64,000 nucleotides of DNA from Pseudomonas mosselii (GTDB lineage Bacteria; Pseudomonadota; Gammaproteobacteria; Pseudomonadales; Pseudomonadaceae): assembly GCF_019823065.1 (NCBI RefSeq), contig NZ_CP081966.1, positions 3,875,501 to 3,939,500 of the forward strand, given 5' to 3'. Shown here one piece after another: positions 1 through 7,958 of the stretch. How positions within the stretch are numbered: the stretch's first letter is position 1; each line of letters starts with the position of its first letter. The translations under genes and the position numbers were made by a program. Below the pieces are notes generated by a model. That model saw only the letters and a program-made list of their open reading frames with translations, ran no database searches and was not told where the DNA came from.

Positions 1-1
1 T

Positions 2-1285
2 GCGGGGGACCGACGATTGGACGTGCTCGGCCTGCGCATGCTTGAGCTGTTTGGCGCTCGTTCGTCGTTGTCCGAGACGGCCGAGCGCTTCGTCCGGATA
101 CTGCTCCCGGTCGTGGTGACGGCATCTCTGCTCGCCTTCGTCCATTACCTGTGGAACGGCTCAAGCGCAGACCAGGCGTTGCTCGGTGCGCTGAGCCTTC
201 TGGTCGCAGCCTGCCCTTGCGCGGTCGGTCTGGCGATGCCGCTGGCCTACGCCTTTACCTGCCGCGAGGCCGCGCGGCGCGGCGTCCTCCTGAGAGACTC
301 CGCGAGCGTCGAAGCGCTCGCCAGGGCAAGGATCATGGCGTTCGACAAGACCGGCACATTGACGTGCGGTCAGATGCGTATCGTCAGCATCCAGACGCGG
401 CACGGGGGGGCCGAACAGGACCTCATCGACCTTGCGGCAAGGGCCGAGGCCGGCGTCGCGCACCCCATTGCACACGCGGTGGTCCTCGCGGCCCGGCAGT
501 CTGGAATGAGCAGCGCGTGCGAGCCCGACGGATGCCAGGTGACGGCGTGCGCGAAAGGCGTGACGATGCATGTCCCCGGCGGCGAGACCGTGTGGGTGGG
601 TGAAAGGCATTGGCTGCTCGCCGCGGGAGTCGAGGGCATGCCGCCGGAAGATGGCCTGCCAGGGCTGGTACACGTAGCCAATGGCCGGGATTGGCTCGGC
701 TCCTTGCGTCTGCAGGATGCCCCTCGCGACGACGCCCGTTCGTCACTGCAGCGGTTACGTGCGCAGGGATTGAAACTCTGGTTGCTGACCGGGGATTCCA
801 GCGCAGCGTCCGAACGCCTGACGGCTGACCTGGGCATAGACTTCGACCGGGTCGAGGCCGATTGCTCTCCGGAAGAAAAAGCCGACATCGTGGCAAAGAG
901 CCCAGCGCCTGTCGCATTCGTGGGCGACGGCGCCAACGATGGCCTGGTCCTGGCCCAGGCAGCCTGCGGAATCGCCATCCCAGGATCGAGTTCCGTGGCT
1001 GTTTCCGCAGCCGGGGTGGTGATCGCGCACGGCAGCGTGGGCGCTGTCGTCGAGACCCGTGAGTTGGCTCGCAAGTTTGATCGCATCGTCCGGCAGAATC
1101 TCGCATTTTCCGTCGTGTACAACCTCGCCGTGATTGTCGTGCTGTTCGAAGCAGGCGTGACGCCCTTTGCCGCCGCGCTCGCCATGCTGGCCAGCAGCGC
1201 GTCGGTGCTCCTGAACACCTGCAGGCTGCTGCAGGGCCGCGTCGTCTGTGACAAGTCGATGCAGGCCAAGCCGGCTGCGTCCTGA
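2..1285 (+). CDS. Copper-type P1B ATPase, C-terminal part (5' end outside window)
   Basis: The frame is open to the left edge, so the N-terminal metal-binding domain and first membrane helices are missing. Visible in order: the CPC metal-channel motif in a membrane helix (codons near 212-220), the phosphorylation motif DKTGT (near 344), an HP motif of the nucleotide-binding domain, the hinge GDGAND (near 924), then two C-terminal helices with YN and MLASS. CPC plus YN and MxxSS mark the Cu(I)-exporting class (CopA/CcoI-like). It acts in the inner membrane. Followed 24 bp later by the Lnt paralogue. Whether it is a detoxifying exporter or one that supplies copper to a periplasmic enzyme cannot be told. 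Adjacency to Ccm and Dsb genes leaves both open. Confidence 0.9.
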   Translation, partial: AGDRRLDVLGLRMLELFGARSSLSETAERFVRILLPVVVTASLLAFVHYLWNGSSADQALLGALSLLVAACPCAVGLAMPLAYAFTCREAARRGVLLRDSASVEALARARIMAFDKTGTLTCGQMRIVSIQTRHGGAEQDLIDLAARAEAGVAHPIAHAVVLAARQSGMSSACEPDGCQVTACAKGVTMHVPGGETVWVGERHWLLAAGVEGMPPEDGLPGLVHVANGRDWLGSLRLQDAPRDDARSSLQRLRAQGLKLWLLTGDSSAASERLTADLGIDFDRVEADCSPEEKADIVAKSPAPVAFVGDGANDGLVLAQAACGIAIPGSSSVAVSAAGVVIAHGSVGAVVETRELARKFDRIVRQNLAFSVVYNLAVIVVLFEAGVTPFAAALAMLASSASVLLNTCRLLQGRVVCDKSMQAKPAAS

Positions 1286-1309
1286 AAGGAGCACTGGAAT
1301 GCTCAGGCT

Positions 1310-2908
1310 GTGAGCAGGCTTGCGCGGTGGCGAAATGCCGCGACCTTGGCGTTTGCCGGTAGCGCACATGCGTTGACGTTCGCCCCGGATCCGTTGCCCC
1401 AGTGGTCGCTGCCCATCGTTCAAATCCTCGCGCTGGCGGTGCTGGCACGCGCCAGCTTTGCCGCCGAGCGCGGCCGGCAGGCATTCCTTCGCGGATGGGC
1501 GTTCGGCTTCGTCAATTTTGCGGTCGGCTTGTACTGGCTGTTCATCAGCATCCATGACTACGGTGGTTTGTCCGCGCCACTGGCCGGTGCGAGCGTCGTG
1601 GCGCTGTCTGCCTTTCTCGCGCTGTTTCCCGCTCTTGCCTGCGCGATCAGCAAGTGGCTGCAGTCTCGCACTCGGCGGGGAGCAGCGCTGTCACAAGTGC
1701 TGGTCTGGTCAGCTGTCTGGGCCGCCTCGGAATGGCTGCGCGGCGTGCTGTTCTCGGGCTTTCCGTGGCTGAACATTGGCTACGCCCATGTGGACAGCCC
1801 CTTGGTCGGCTGGGCGCCGTTGCTGGGCGTGCATGGCGTCGCGCTGCTCGCGGCGTGCGCCTCGGGGACCGTGGCGTTCCTGTCGCGTCCGGCCGCGGCT
1901 TCCATGCGCTCGAACGTGTCTTTGCTGGCGACGGTGCTGATCCTGATCGCCACGGGATGGACACTTACTCGCCTCGATTGGTCGACGGCCGAAGGCGAGC
2001 CGCTGCATCTGAGGCTAGTGCAGGGAAACATCGATCAATCGCAGAAGTTCGACCCGACCCTGCTTGAAGACGGCATCGCCAGTCACTTGCGGCTGGCCGC
2101 ACAGCCACCGGGCCCCGGAGAGCCGCATCCGGACCTGATCGTCTTGCCAGAGACCGTCGTGCCCGTATTCCAAGACCAGCTCGACCCGATGATTTGGAAA
2201 ACCTGGCTCGACGTAGCGGCGAACCAGCGCAGCACGATCGCGATGGGCGTCCCTTTGCACAGCATGGCGGCCGACGGCAGTTCGCGCTACACCAACAGCG
2301 CCATCGGCTTCGACTCCGGCACGCCGTTGCAGCAGCTTGTCGACGCCTCCGTGCCGCTACGCTACGACAAGCACCACCTCGTGCCCTGGGGCGAATATGT
2401 ACCGGCTGGGTTCGAGTGGTTCACGCGGATGCTGAAAATGCCGCTGGGTGACTTCGATCGTGGAGCCCCGGTCCAGAGACCATTCTCGGTGAATGATCAG
2501 CATTTGGCGTTCAACATTTGCTACGAGGATGTTTTCGGTTCCGAGCTGCTCCCGTCGCTCCTGCCGACCCCAGGCGCAGGACCCGGCGCGAGCGTGCTCG
2601 TGAACTTGAGCAACCTCGCTTGGTTCGGCCAGACCTGGGCGCTTCGCCAGCATCTGCAGATCGGGCGGTTGCGCAGCATCGAGACCGCTCGGCCTATGGT
2701 GACCTCCACGAATACAGGCATCACGGCCTCGATCGATCCGAAAGGACGGGTCGTTGCCGCTCTGCCGCCACATCGGCCGGGCGTGTTGTCCGCGACCGTA
2801 CAAGGCATGAGCGGCCTGACGCCGTATGTTCGCTATGGCGACCAGCCGGTCCTGTTGCTGGTAGGGATAGTATTGGCTGCTCTCGTACGGCGCCCGACCC
2901 CACGGTAG
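1310..2908 (+). CDS. lnt: Apolipoprotein N-acyltransferase paralogue (Lnt/CutE-like)
   Basis: A 532-residue inner-membrane enzyme. The N-terminal third is a set of hydrophobic helices and the C-terminal half is a nitrilase-fold domain with the expected triad: Glu in LPET, Lys in YDKHH followed by PWGEY, and Cys in NICYED. Lnt transfers a third acyl chain to the N-terminal Cys of lipoproteins; E. coli lnt is also cutE, a copper-sensitivity gene. The GTG start overlaps the TGA of a four-codon ATG minigene at 1299 that has the better Shine-Dalgarno (AAAGGA, 1285-1290), so initiation may be by coupling. The host certainly has its own lnt, so this is an accessory copy. A nearby candidate client is the lipobox-bearing DsbG-like protein at 14546. 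Confidence 0.9.
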   Translation: MSRLARWRNAATLAFAGSAHALTFAPDPLPQWSLPIVQILALAVLARASFAAERGRQAFLRGWAFGFVNFAVGLYWLFISIHDYGGLSAPLAGASVVALSAFLALFPALACAISKWLQSRTRRGAALSQVLVWSAVWAASEWLRGVLFSGFPWLNIGYAHVDSPLVGWAPLLGVHGVALLAACASGTVAFLSRPAAASMRSNVSLLATVLILIATGWTLTRLDWSTAEGEPLHLRLVQGNIDQSQKFDPTLLEDGIASHLRLAAQPPGPGEPHPDLIVLPETVVPVFQDQLDPMIWKTWLDVAANQRSTIAMGVPLHSMAADGSSRYTNSAIGFDSGTPLQQLVDASVPLRYDKHHLVPWGEYVPAGFEWFTRMLKMPLGDFDRGAPVQRPFSVNDQHLAFNICYEDVFGSELLPSLLPTPGAGPGASVLVNLSNLAWFGQTWALRQHLQIGRLRSIETARPMVTSTNTGITASIDPKGRVVAALPPHRPGVLSATVQGMSGLTPYVRYGDQPVLLLVGIVLAALVRRPTPR

Positions 2909-3061
2909 TCGCAAGAGCGGCAGCCGCACGAGCACCGCCATGCGCCTGATCCCTGGCGGATGCCTACTCCGAAGTCAGGCGCTGGATCGAACGAAGGCGA
3001 ACCACATCAGCACGCCTGCGTCCATTGGCTGTGACCGCGCTATCCCTGGCAGGGTCCGAAC

Positions 3062-4447
3062 CTACGGTTTTGAATCCAAGCCACGCCCTGCAGGCCTAGC
3101 TTGACCTTTTTTGGGTGCGGGGTCGGTGGGCACGAGAAATTTCGCAACCAGGCCTCCGCCTTCCCGGGGTTCGAGATTCAGGGCCCCACCAAATCTCTCT
3201 GCAATGGCCCGAACGATCGAAATGCCCAGGCCCGCCCCGTCCTTGCTCTTTCGGCCCTGATCACCGCGCCAGAAACGTTGGCCAATTTGGCATGCCTGCT
3301 CGGCAGTCAGCCCGGGGCCACGGTCCGACACGCTAATCACACACTGCTGTGCATTCGGATCCAGGAACACGCCCACCTCGATGGCCGTATCTCGCGGCGA
3401 ATAGCGCATCGCGTTGTCAACCAGATTGCGAACCGCCGTTTCCAGCATCGACTTGGGCACCGGGGTTCCGATGTCCTCGCCGCTGACGTTCAACGACAAG
3501 CGCTCTTTTTCTGCGGCCTTCCACTGTTCCAGCACGCCGCCGACGGAAGCGACCACCGAAGTGCAACCATCCGCCTTGTCGGCAGACGTCTCGGCGCGGG
3601 CCAGTATCATCATCTGGTCCAAGGTGCGCCTCAGCCGCTTCACGCCTTCCTCTGCACTGGAAAGAGAGGACGCCACCTCGTCGCCTTCACTGATCCGGGC
3701 CACCTGCAGGTGCGTATCGATCACGGTCAACGGCGTGCGCAGCTCGTGCGCCGCGGCGTCGGTGAATGCCCGTTGGCTGGCGAGTGTCCGTGCCAGGCGC
3801 TTGAGAAGCCCATTCATTGCGTCCAGAACCGGGCGCAGTTCCGAGGGTGAATGGTTGACGGCGATCGGGGACGTGTCGTCCGCGTGTTTGTCGCGCAATT
3901 GCTGCGACAGAGCCTCCAGGGGGGCGAGCCCCCGTCCGATGCCGATCCAAAGGGCAGCCAGGCCGCCCAGGAAGGCAATCAAGAAGGGCACGCCAGCCAC
4001 GCTTAGCAATTCGTTGATCAGCATATCCCGCTGATCCACGCGATCCGCCGTCGTGATCTGGTAGCCATTGGCACGAAGAACGTAGACCCTCCACTGATGT
4101 CCCAAAACGTCCCGCGTGCTGAAGCCGGCCGGCAGTGACTCGAACTCCGAGTGAGGTCCGGTGGTCGTTCGTGCCAGGATCTCTCCCTGCAAAGACCGGA
4201 TTTCGCATGCGATGCCCTCCTTGCCGCTGACGCGCACCGCCTCGGTGAAGTCGTTGGACGCTGCATTCGGAGCCAGCGCGGCGCGTTCAAGAAGCCCCGA
4301 CACCATGCGTGCCGACATGGCAAGACGACCGTCGAGGGTCCGGTCGAGATTGGAATGAACGCCGCGCATCATCCAGCCGGCGGCAGCGCCCCACAGAACC
4401 AACAGCGAAATGCCGGCGATCAGAACGGCGCGCAGCCGCAGGCTCAT
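3062..4447 (-). CDS. Sensor histidine kinase of a QseC/CopS/TctE-like two-component system
   Basis: 461 residues. TM1 is near residues 7-25, a periplasmic sensor of about 120 residues follows, TM2 is near 148-172, then a HAMP-like linker, a HisKA H-box with His234 in AHELRTPL, an N-box NLVDNAMRYSP, and G boxes DRGPGL and GAGLGI. The start was placed at 4447 because it gives an ATGA overlap with the response regulator stop and a proper N-terminal helix; a longer frame upstream merely runs antisense inside the regulator gene. The pair is divergent from ccmA and convergent with lnt, so it probably controls the cargo in response to an envelope signal. Copper or oxidative stress is suggested only by context. 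Confidence 0.88.
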   Translation of the reverse strand: MSLRLRAVLIAGISLLVLWGAAAGWMMRGVHSNLDRTLDGRLAMSARMVSGLLERAALAPNAASNDFTEAVRVSGKEGIACEIRSLQGEILARTTTGPHSEFESLPAGFSTRDVLGHQWRVYVLRANGYQITTADRVDQRDMLINELLSVAGVPFLIAFLGGLAALWIGIGRGLAPLEALSQQLRDKHADDTSPIAVNHSPSELRPVLDAMNGLLKRLARTLASQRAFTDAAAHELRTPLTVIDTHLQVARISEGDEVASSLSSAEEGVKRLRRTLDQMMILARAETSADKADGCTSVVASVGGVLEQWKAAEKERLSLNVSGEDIGTPVPKSMLETAVRNLVDNAMRYSPRDTAIEVGVFLDPNAQQCVISVSDRGPGLTAEQACQIGQRFWRGDQGRKSKDGAGLGISIVRAIAERFGGALNLEPREGGGLVAKFLVPTDPAPKKGQARPAGRGLDSKP

Positions 4448-5112
4448 GATGCAAGCCTCCAGCCCAGCCGATAGCCGAGCCCACGGACCGTCTCGATGGC
4501 TTCGGCGCCGAGCTTGCGGCGGATGTTGTGGATATGCACATTCAGCGCGTTGCTGCCGATCTCTTCCCCGAGGCCGTACAAGCGCTCGTTGAGCATGTCG
4601 GGCGGGACCCACCGGCCATCGGCGTTGGCGAGATGGGCCAGCAGATCGACCTCGCGGCGCGACAAGGAGACGGGCTCGCCCTGGAACCAGGCCAGCCCGC
4701 TCTCCGGCTCCAGCCGCAGGGGACCGGCCGAGATGACCTGGGCCGCACGGCCTTGCGTGCGTCTGACCAGCGCATGCAACCGGGCTGCGAGTTCACGCAG
4801 GTCGAACGGTTTGATCATGTAGTCGTCGGCACCTTCATGCAGCCCTTTGAGCCTGTGTTCGATGGCGTCCCGCGCCGTGAGGATCAGGACGGGCAATTGA
4901 GGTTCGACGGCCCGCATGCTGGCCAGCAACTCCATGCCGTCCCGGTCAGGCAGCCCGAGATCGAGCACCAGGGCATGGAAGGTGTCTTCCGCATGCGTGG
5001 CTTCGGCTTCTTCTGCGGTGCCGACGTGATGCACCGCGATGCCGTGCTTGTGCAGACCGGCCACGATCCCCCGTCCGATCAGTTTGTCGTCTTCCACCAA
5101 CAGTATTCGCAT
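4444..5112 (-). CDS. OmpR-family response regulator (QseB/CopR-like)
   Basis: 222 residues. The receiver domain has the acidic pair E7/D8-D9, the phospho-acceptor Asp51 in LVLDLGLPDRDG, Thr in LTARD and Lys in MIKPFD. The C-terminal half is a winged-helix DNA-binding domain ending in ETVRGLGYRL. ATG at 5112 with GGTAGG upstream is preferred to a TTG four codons earlier. It is co-transcribed with the kinase, whose ATG overlaps its TGA. Its own promoter and that of ccmA share the divergent space 5113-5280, so autoregulation and control of the ccm operon are the simplest expectation (inference). Confidence 0.9.
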   Translation of the reverse strand: MRILLVEDDKLIGRGIVAGLHKHGIAVHHVGTAEEAEATHAEDTFHALVLDLGLPDRDGMELLASMRAVEPQLPVLILTARDAIEHRLKGLHEGADDYMIKPFDLRELAARLHALVRRTQGRAAQVISAGPLRLEPESGLAWFQGEPVSLSRREVDLLAHLANADGRWVPPDMLNERLYGLGEEIGSNALNVHIHNIRRKLGAEAIETVRGLGYRLGWRLAS

Positions 5113-5280
5113 GGCGCCTACCAACCTGAATTTGCTTGTTTGACACGCTCATGTTAGGCCAGAAATGACAGCAAGGTAGGACGCAAGTTCCCGCTAATTC
5201 TCAGTTAATCGGGAGAAGACATGATTTTGAAGATTGCCCCTTGAGGGCGCACCTTCCAGGGATGCCCATGTGCATGAACT
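5113..5280. promoter_or_regulatory. Divergent control region between the two-component genes and ccmA
   Basis: Seen: a TTGACA hexamer at 5140-5145 facing ccmA (its -10 is poor), and an inverted repeat TCCCG (5189-5193) / CGGGA (5210-5214) enclosing the AT-rich stretch AATTCTCAGTTAAT. OmpR-family regulators often bind AT-rich repeated half-sites, so this is the best candidate operator. No site was matched to a known consensus. Confidence 0.4.
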
Positions 5281-5904
5281 ATGACCCGGCCCATGCTTGA
5301 AGCTCTCGATCTCGCGGGCGTTCGCGGGGAGCGCCGCCTGTTTGACCATTTGACTTTCCGGATCGTGCCGGGCGAGTGCCTGTCGGTGCACGGCGAGAAC
5401 GGCAGCGGGAAGACCACGCTATTGCGAACGCTTGCAGGGTTCGCTACGCCTGCTGCTGGCAGAGTCTTGTGGAAAGGAAAGCCGCTGCGCAACCAGTGGA
5501 GTGAATACCAACGCGAACTGGTTTACAACGGCCATGGCATTGGACTCAAAGAAGACCTGAATGCCTTGGACAACCTGCTTGCCGCGGCCGCCATCGCTGG
5601 TGAGCCGGTCACCACGGAATGCGTGGAATCAGCGTTGGACGAAGTTGGCTTGGCCGAGCACAGGCACTTGCCGTTCCGGATGTTGTCACAAGGCCAAAAG
5701 CGTCGTGCAAGCCTGGCTCGATTGCTCCTCTACAGGAGGAAGTTGTGGATTCTCGATGAGCCCTCCACAGCGCTGGACCAATTCGGTGCGCGATGGCTTG
5801 GTGAACTGATCCATCGGCACCAGTCACGCGGCGGCATGGTCGTTCTGACGAGTCACCAGGAGCTGGCCTTGAAAACTTCTCAGACCGTCCGGATGGGGGC
5901 ATGA
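5281..5904 (+). CDS. ccmA: Haem exporter ATPase CcmA
   Basis: 207 residues. ABC ATPase with Walker A GENGSGKTT near residues 38-46, signature LSQGQKRRASLAR, Walker B LWILDEP and a downstream switch His in TSHQE. In System I cytochrome c biogenesis CcmA powers release of holo-CcmE from the CcmCDE complex. The size matches the family. It is the first gene of the uninterrupted ccm run and overlaps ccmB by ATGA. A second ATG four codons in (5293) is an alternative start. The host should have its own chromosomal ccm operon, so this is a duplicate carried as cargo. Confidence 0.95.
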   Translation: MTRPMLEALDLAGVRGERRLFDHLTFRIVPGECLSVHGENGSGKTTLLRTLAGFATPAAGRVLWKGKPLRNQWSEYQRELVYNGHGIGLKEDLNALDNLLAAAAIAGEPVTTECVESALDEVGLAEHRHLPFRMLSQGQKRRASLARLLLYRRKLWILDEPSTALDQFGARWLGELIHRHQSRGGMVVLTSHQELALKTSQTVRMGA

Positions 5905-6587
5905 GCCGGCCCCTCGTTGCCAATCCGGTATTTGTCGTGATGCGCCGGGACTTGAAGCTCGCCTTGCTCCGAAGGTCAGACGCGCTGATACCTCTTTGCT
6001 TCTTTGTCGTGGTCGTCAGTCTGTTTCCATTGGGTATCGGCCCCGAGCGCGAAATGCTCCGACGGATCGCTCCGGGCGTCCTGTGGGTATCGGCGTTGCT
6101 GGCCAGCATGCTTTCGCTCAATCGCCTGTTCGAGCAGGATCACGCCGATGGCACGCTGGAGCAGATGATGCTGTCGCCAGCGCCGTTGGCCATGTTGGTC
6201 GTCGGCAAGATCGCGGCGCATTGGCTGTTGTCCGGTTTGCCCTTGGCCTTGCTTGCGCCCGCGCTGGCATTGCAGTTCGACCTGCCTGCCTTGTCCCTCT
6301 GGATTTTGACCGCATCGCTCGTTATCGGTACGCCGGTGCTCAGCCTCATCGGCGCCGTCGGCGCGGGGCTGACGCTGGGCGTACGCGCAGGGGGTGTCCT
6401 CGTTGCTGTGCTGGTGCTGCCGCTCTACATCCCGGTGCTGATCTTCGGTGCCGGCGCGGTCGATGCGTCGATCATCGGTCAGGGAGCGTCGGCCAACCTC
6501 TCTTTGCTCGCCGCCGTGTTCGTCTTGGCGGCGTTCTTCACGCCATTCGCAGCGAGTGCATCGCTGCGCATCGCACTGGAGTACTGA
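5901..6587 (+). CDS. ccmB: Haem exporter permease CcmB
   Basis: 228 residues, almost wholly hydrophobic with about six predicted membrane segments. The N-terminal RRDLKLALLRRSDALIPL is typical of CcmB. It forms the membrane part of the CcmAB transporter-like complex with CcmC and CcmD. The ATG overlaps the ccmA stop, which implies translational coupling; 12 bp separate it from ccmC. The length matches the family (about 220-230). Confidence 0.95.
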   Translation: MSRPLVANPVFVVMRRDLKLALLRRSDALIPLCFFVVVVSLFPLGIGPEREMLRRIAPGVLWVSALLASMLSLNRLFEQDHADGTLEQMMLSPAPLAMLVVGKIAAHWLLSGLPLALLAPALALQFDLPALSLWILTASLVIGTPVLSLIGAVGAGLTLGVRAGGVLVAVLVLPLYIPVLIFGAGAVDASIIGQGASANLSLLAAVFVLAAFFTPFAASASLRIALEY

Positions 6588-6599
6588 GGAGCGAAGCGT

Positions 6600-7337
6600 A
6601 TGGTCAACTGGTTCAAGTTTTCATCTCCCAAGGCGTTCTACCCACTCGCGGGGAAGCTCGTCCCTTGGCTCGGCGTGACCGCCGCGGCGCTGTCGCTCGC
6701 GGGCGTCTATGTGGGGTTCTTCTTGGCACCCACCGACGCCCAGCAGGGAGAGGGGTATCGCATCATCTTCCTGCACGTGCCGGTTTCATGGATGTCCATG
6801 GTCATCTATCTGGCGATGGCGTTCTGGGCCGGCATTGGCCTGGTGTTCAACAGCCGCCTGTCGGCAATGATGGCCTCGGCGCTGGCCCCCACGGGTGCAC
6901 TGTTCACCTTCCTTTCTCTGTGGACCGGCGCCTTGTGGGGAAAGCCGATGTGGGGAACCTGGTGGGTCTGGGATGCGCGGCTGACCTCTGAACTAGTCCT
7001 GCTGTTTCTGTACATCGGTTTCATCGCACTCCAGTCGGCGATCGAAGATCGTCGCCGTGCCGACCGGGCAGGCGCCGTGCTGGCACTGGTCGGCGTGGTG
7101 AACATCCCTGTGATCTATTTCTCCGTGCAGTGGTGGAACACCTTGCACCAGGGCGCCTCGGTATCGCTGACTCGTTCGCCCTCCATGGCGACGGTCATGT
7201 TGTTGGGCATGCTGATCATGGTTCTTGCGGCCTGGGCTTACACGGCTGCGGCGGCGCTGGCGCGTGTGCGCTGCATCATCCTGGAACGCGAACATCACGC
7301 CGGCTGGCTGCAGGACATCGAGGAGGTGAAGCGATGA
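6600..7337 (+). CDS. ccmC: Haem-handling protein CcmC
   Basis: 245 residues. Six membrane helices and the WWD haem-presentation motif seen as WGTWWVWDARLT, with flanking His residues in LHVPVSW and near LHQGAS. CcmC loads haem onto CcmE on the periplasmic face. The start ATG at 6600 follows AGGAG. Its stop overlaps the ATG of ccmD. Nothing appears degenerate, so the protein should be functional. Confidence 0.95.
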   Translation: MVNWFKFSSPKAFYPLAGKLVPWLGVTAAALSLAGVYVGFFLAPTDAQQGEGYRIIFLHVPVSWMSMVIYLAMAFWAGIGLVFNSRLSAMMASALAPTGALFTFLSLWTGALWGKPMWGTWWVWDARLTSELVLLFLYIGFIALQSAIEDRRRADRAGAVLALVGVVNIPVIYFSVQWWNTLHQGASVSLTRSPSMATVMLLGMLIMVLAAWAYTAAAALARVRCIILEREHHAGWLQDIEEVKR

Positions 7338-7525
7338 ACTGGGCCAGTGTGGGTGAGTTCCTGGCGATGGGCGGATATGGCGTGTACGTTTGGGGATCCG
7401 TCCTGACGACGGTGGTGTTGCTCTGGACTGAATGCCGAATGCTCCGGCGCCGGCGCCGAGCAGCGCTATGGCGCATCCAGTCGGAATTGCTGGGCAAGGA
7501 GGCGCGGCGTGAAGCCACGAAATAG
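7334..7525 (+). CDS. ccmD: Haem exporter accessory protein CcmD
   Basis: 63 residues, a single membrane helix (about residues 16-32) followed by a strongly basic cytoplasmic tail rich in Arg, which is the CcmD pattern. It holds CcmE in the CcmABC complex and is needed for release of holo-CcmE. The start at 7334 is fixed by the ATGA overlap with ccmC and the Shine-Dalgarno GGAGG. The frame stays open upstream but that part is a shadow of ccmC. The 3' end overlaps ccmE by 17 bp. Confidence 0.9.
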   Translation: MNWASVGEFLAMGGYGVYVWGSVLTTVVLLWTECRMLRRRRRAALWRIQSELLGKEARREATK

Positions 7526-7955
7526 ACGCATCGCACTCATCGTCGCCGGGCTATCCGCCCTCGGCATCGCCACCGCGCTGGTGCTCAATGCCTTTCAGAG
7601 CAACCTTGTGTTCTTCTTCACGCCCTCGCAGGTCAGTGCCGGGGAGGCACCACTGGAGCGCACCTTTCGAGTCGGCGGCATGGTGGAACGAGGTAGTCTG
7701 AAGCGCCAGCGTGGTGAGCTTGCCGTGCAGTTCGTCATCACCGATACGGTCAAAGCAATCCCGGTCACGTATTCGGGCATCTTGCCTGACCTGTTCAGTG
7801 AAGGAAAAGGGGTGGTTGTTCAAGGACGGCTGGACAGTGCCGGCCTCTTTCGCGCCGAGGAGGTGCTGGCCAAGCACGACGAGAACTACATGCCGCCCGA
7901 GGCCCAGCATGCGCTGGACGAAGTCCAGAAGAAGCCGGCTTCAAGGAAGCCTTGA
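7509..7955 (+). CDS. ccmE: Haem chaperone CcmE
   Basis: 148 residues. One N-terminal membrane anchor (about residues 8-28), then an OB-fold periplasmic domain and the covalent haem-binding signature HDENY followed by MPPE near the C-terminus, with the tail rich in Lys. The His binds haem covalently before transfer to CcmF/H. GTG start inside the end of ccmD. The next gene begins 3 bp after its stop. All key residues are present. Confidence 0.95.
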   Translation: MKPRNRRIALIVAGLSALGIATALVLNAFQSNLVFFFTPSQVSAGEAPLERTFRVGGMVERGSLKRQRGELAVQFVITDTVKAIPVTYSGILPDLFSEGKGVVVQGRLDSAGLFRAEEVLAKHDENYMPPEAQHALDEVQKKPASRKP

Positions 7956-7958
7956 CCC

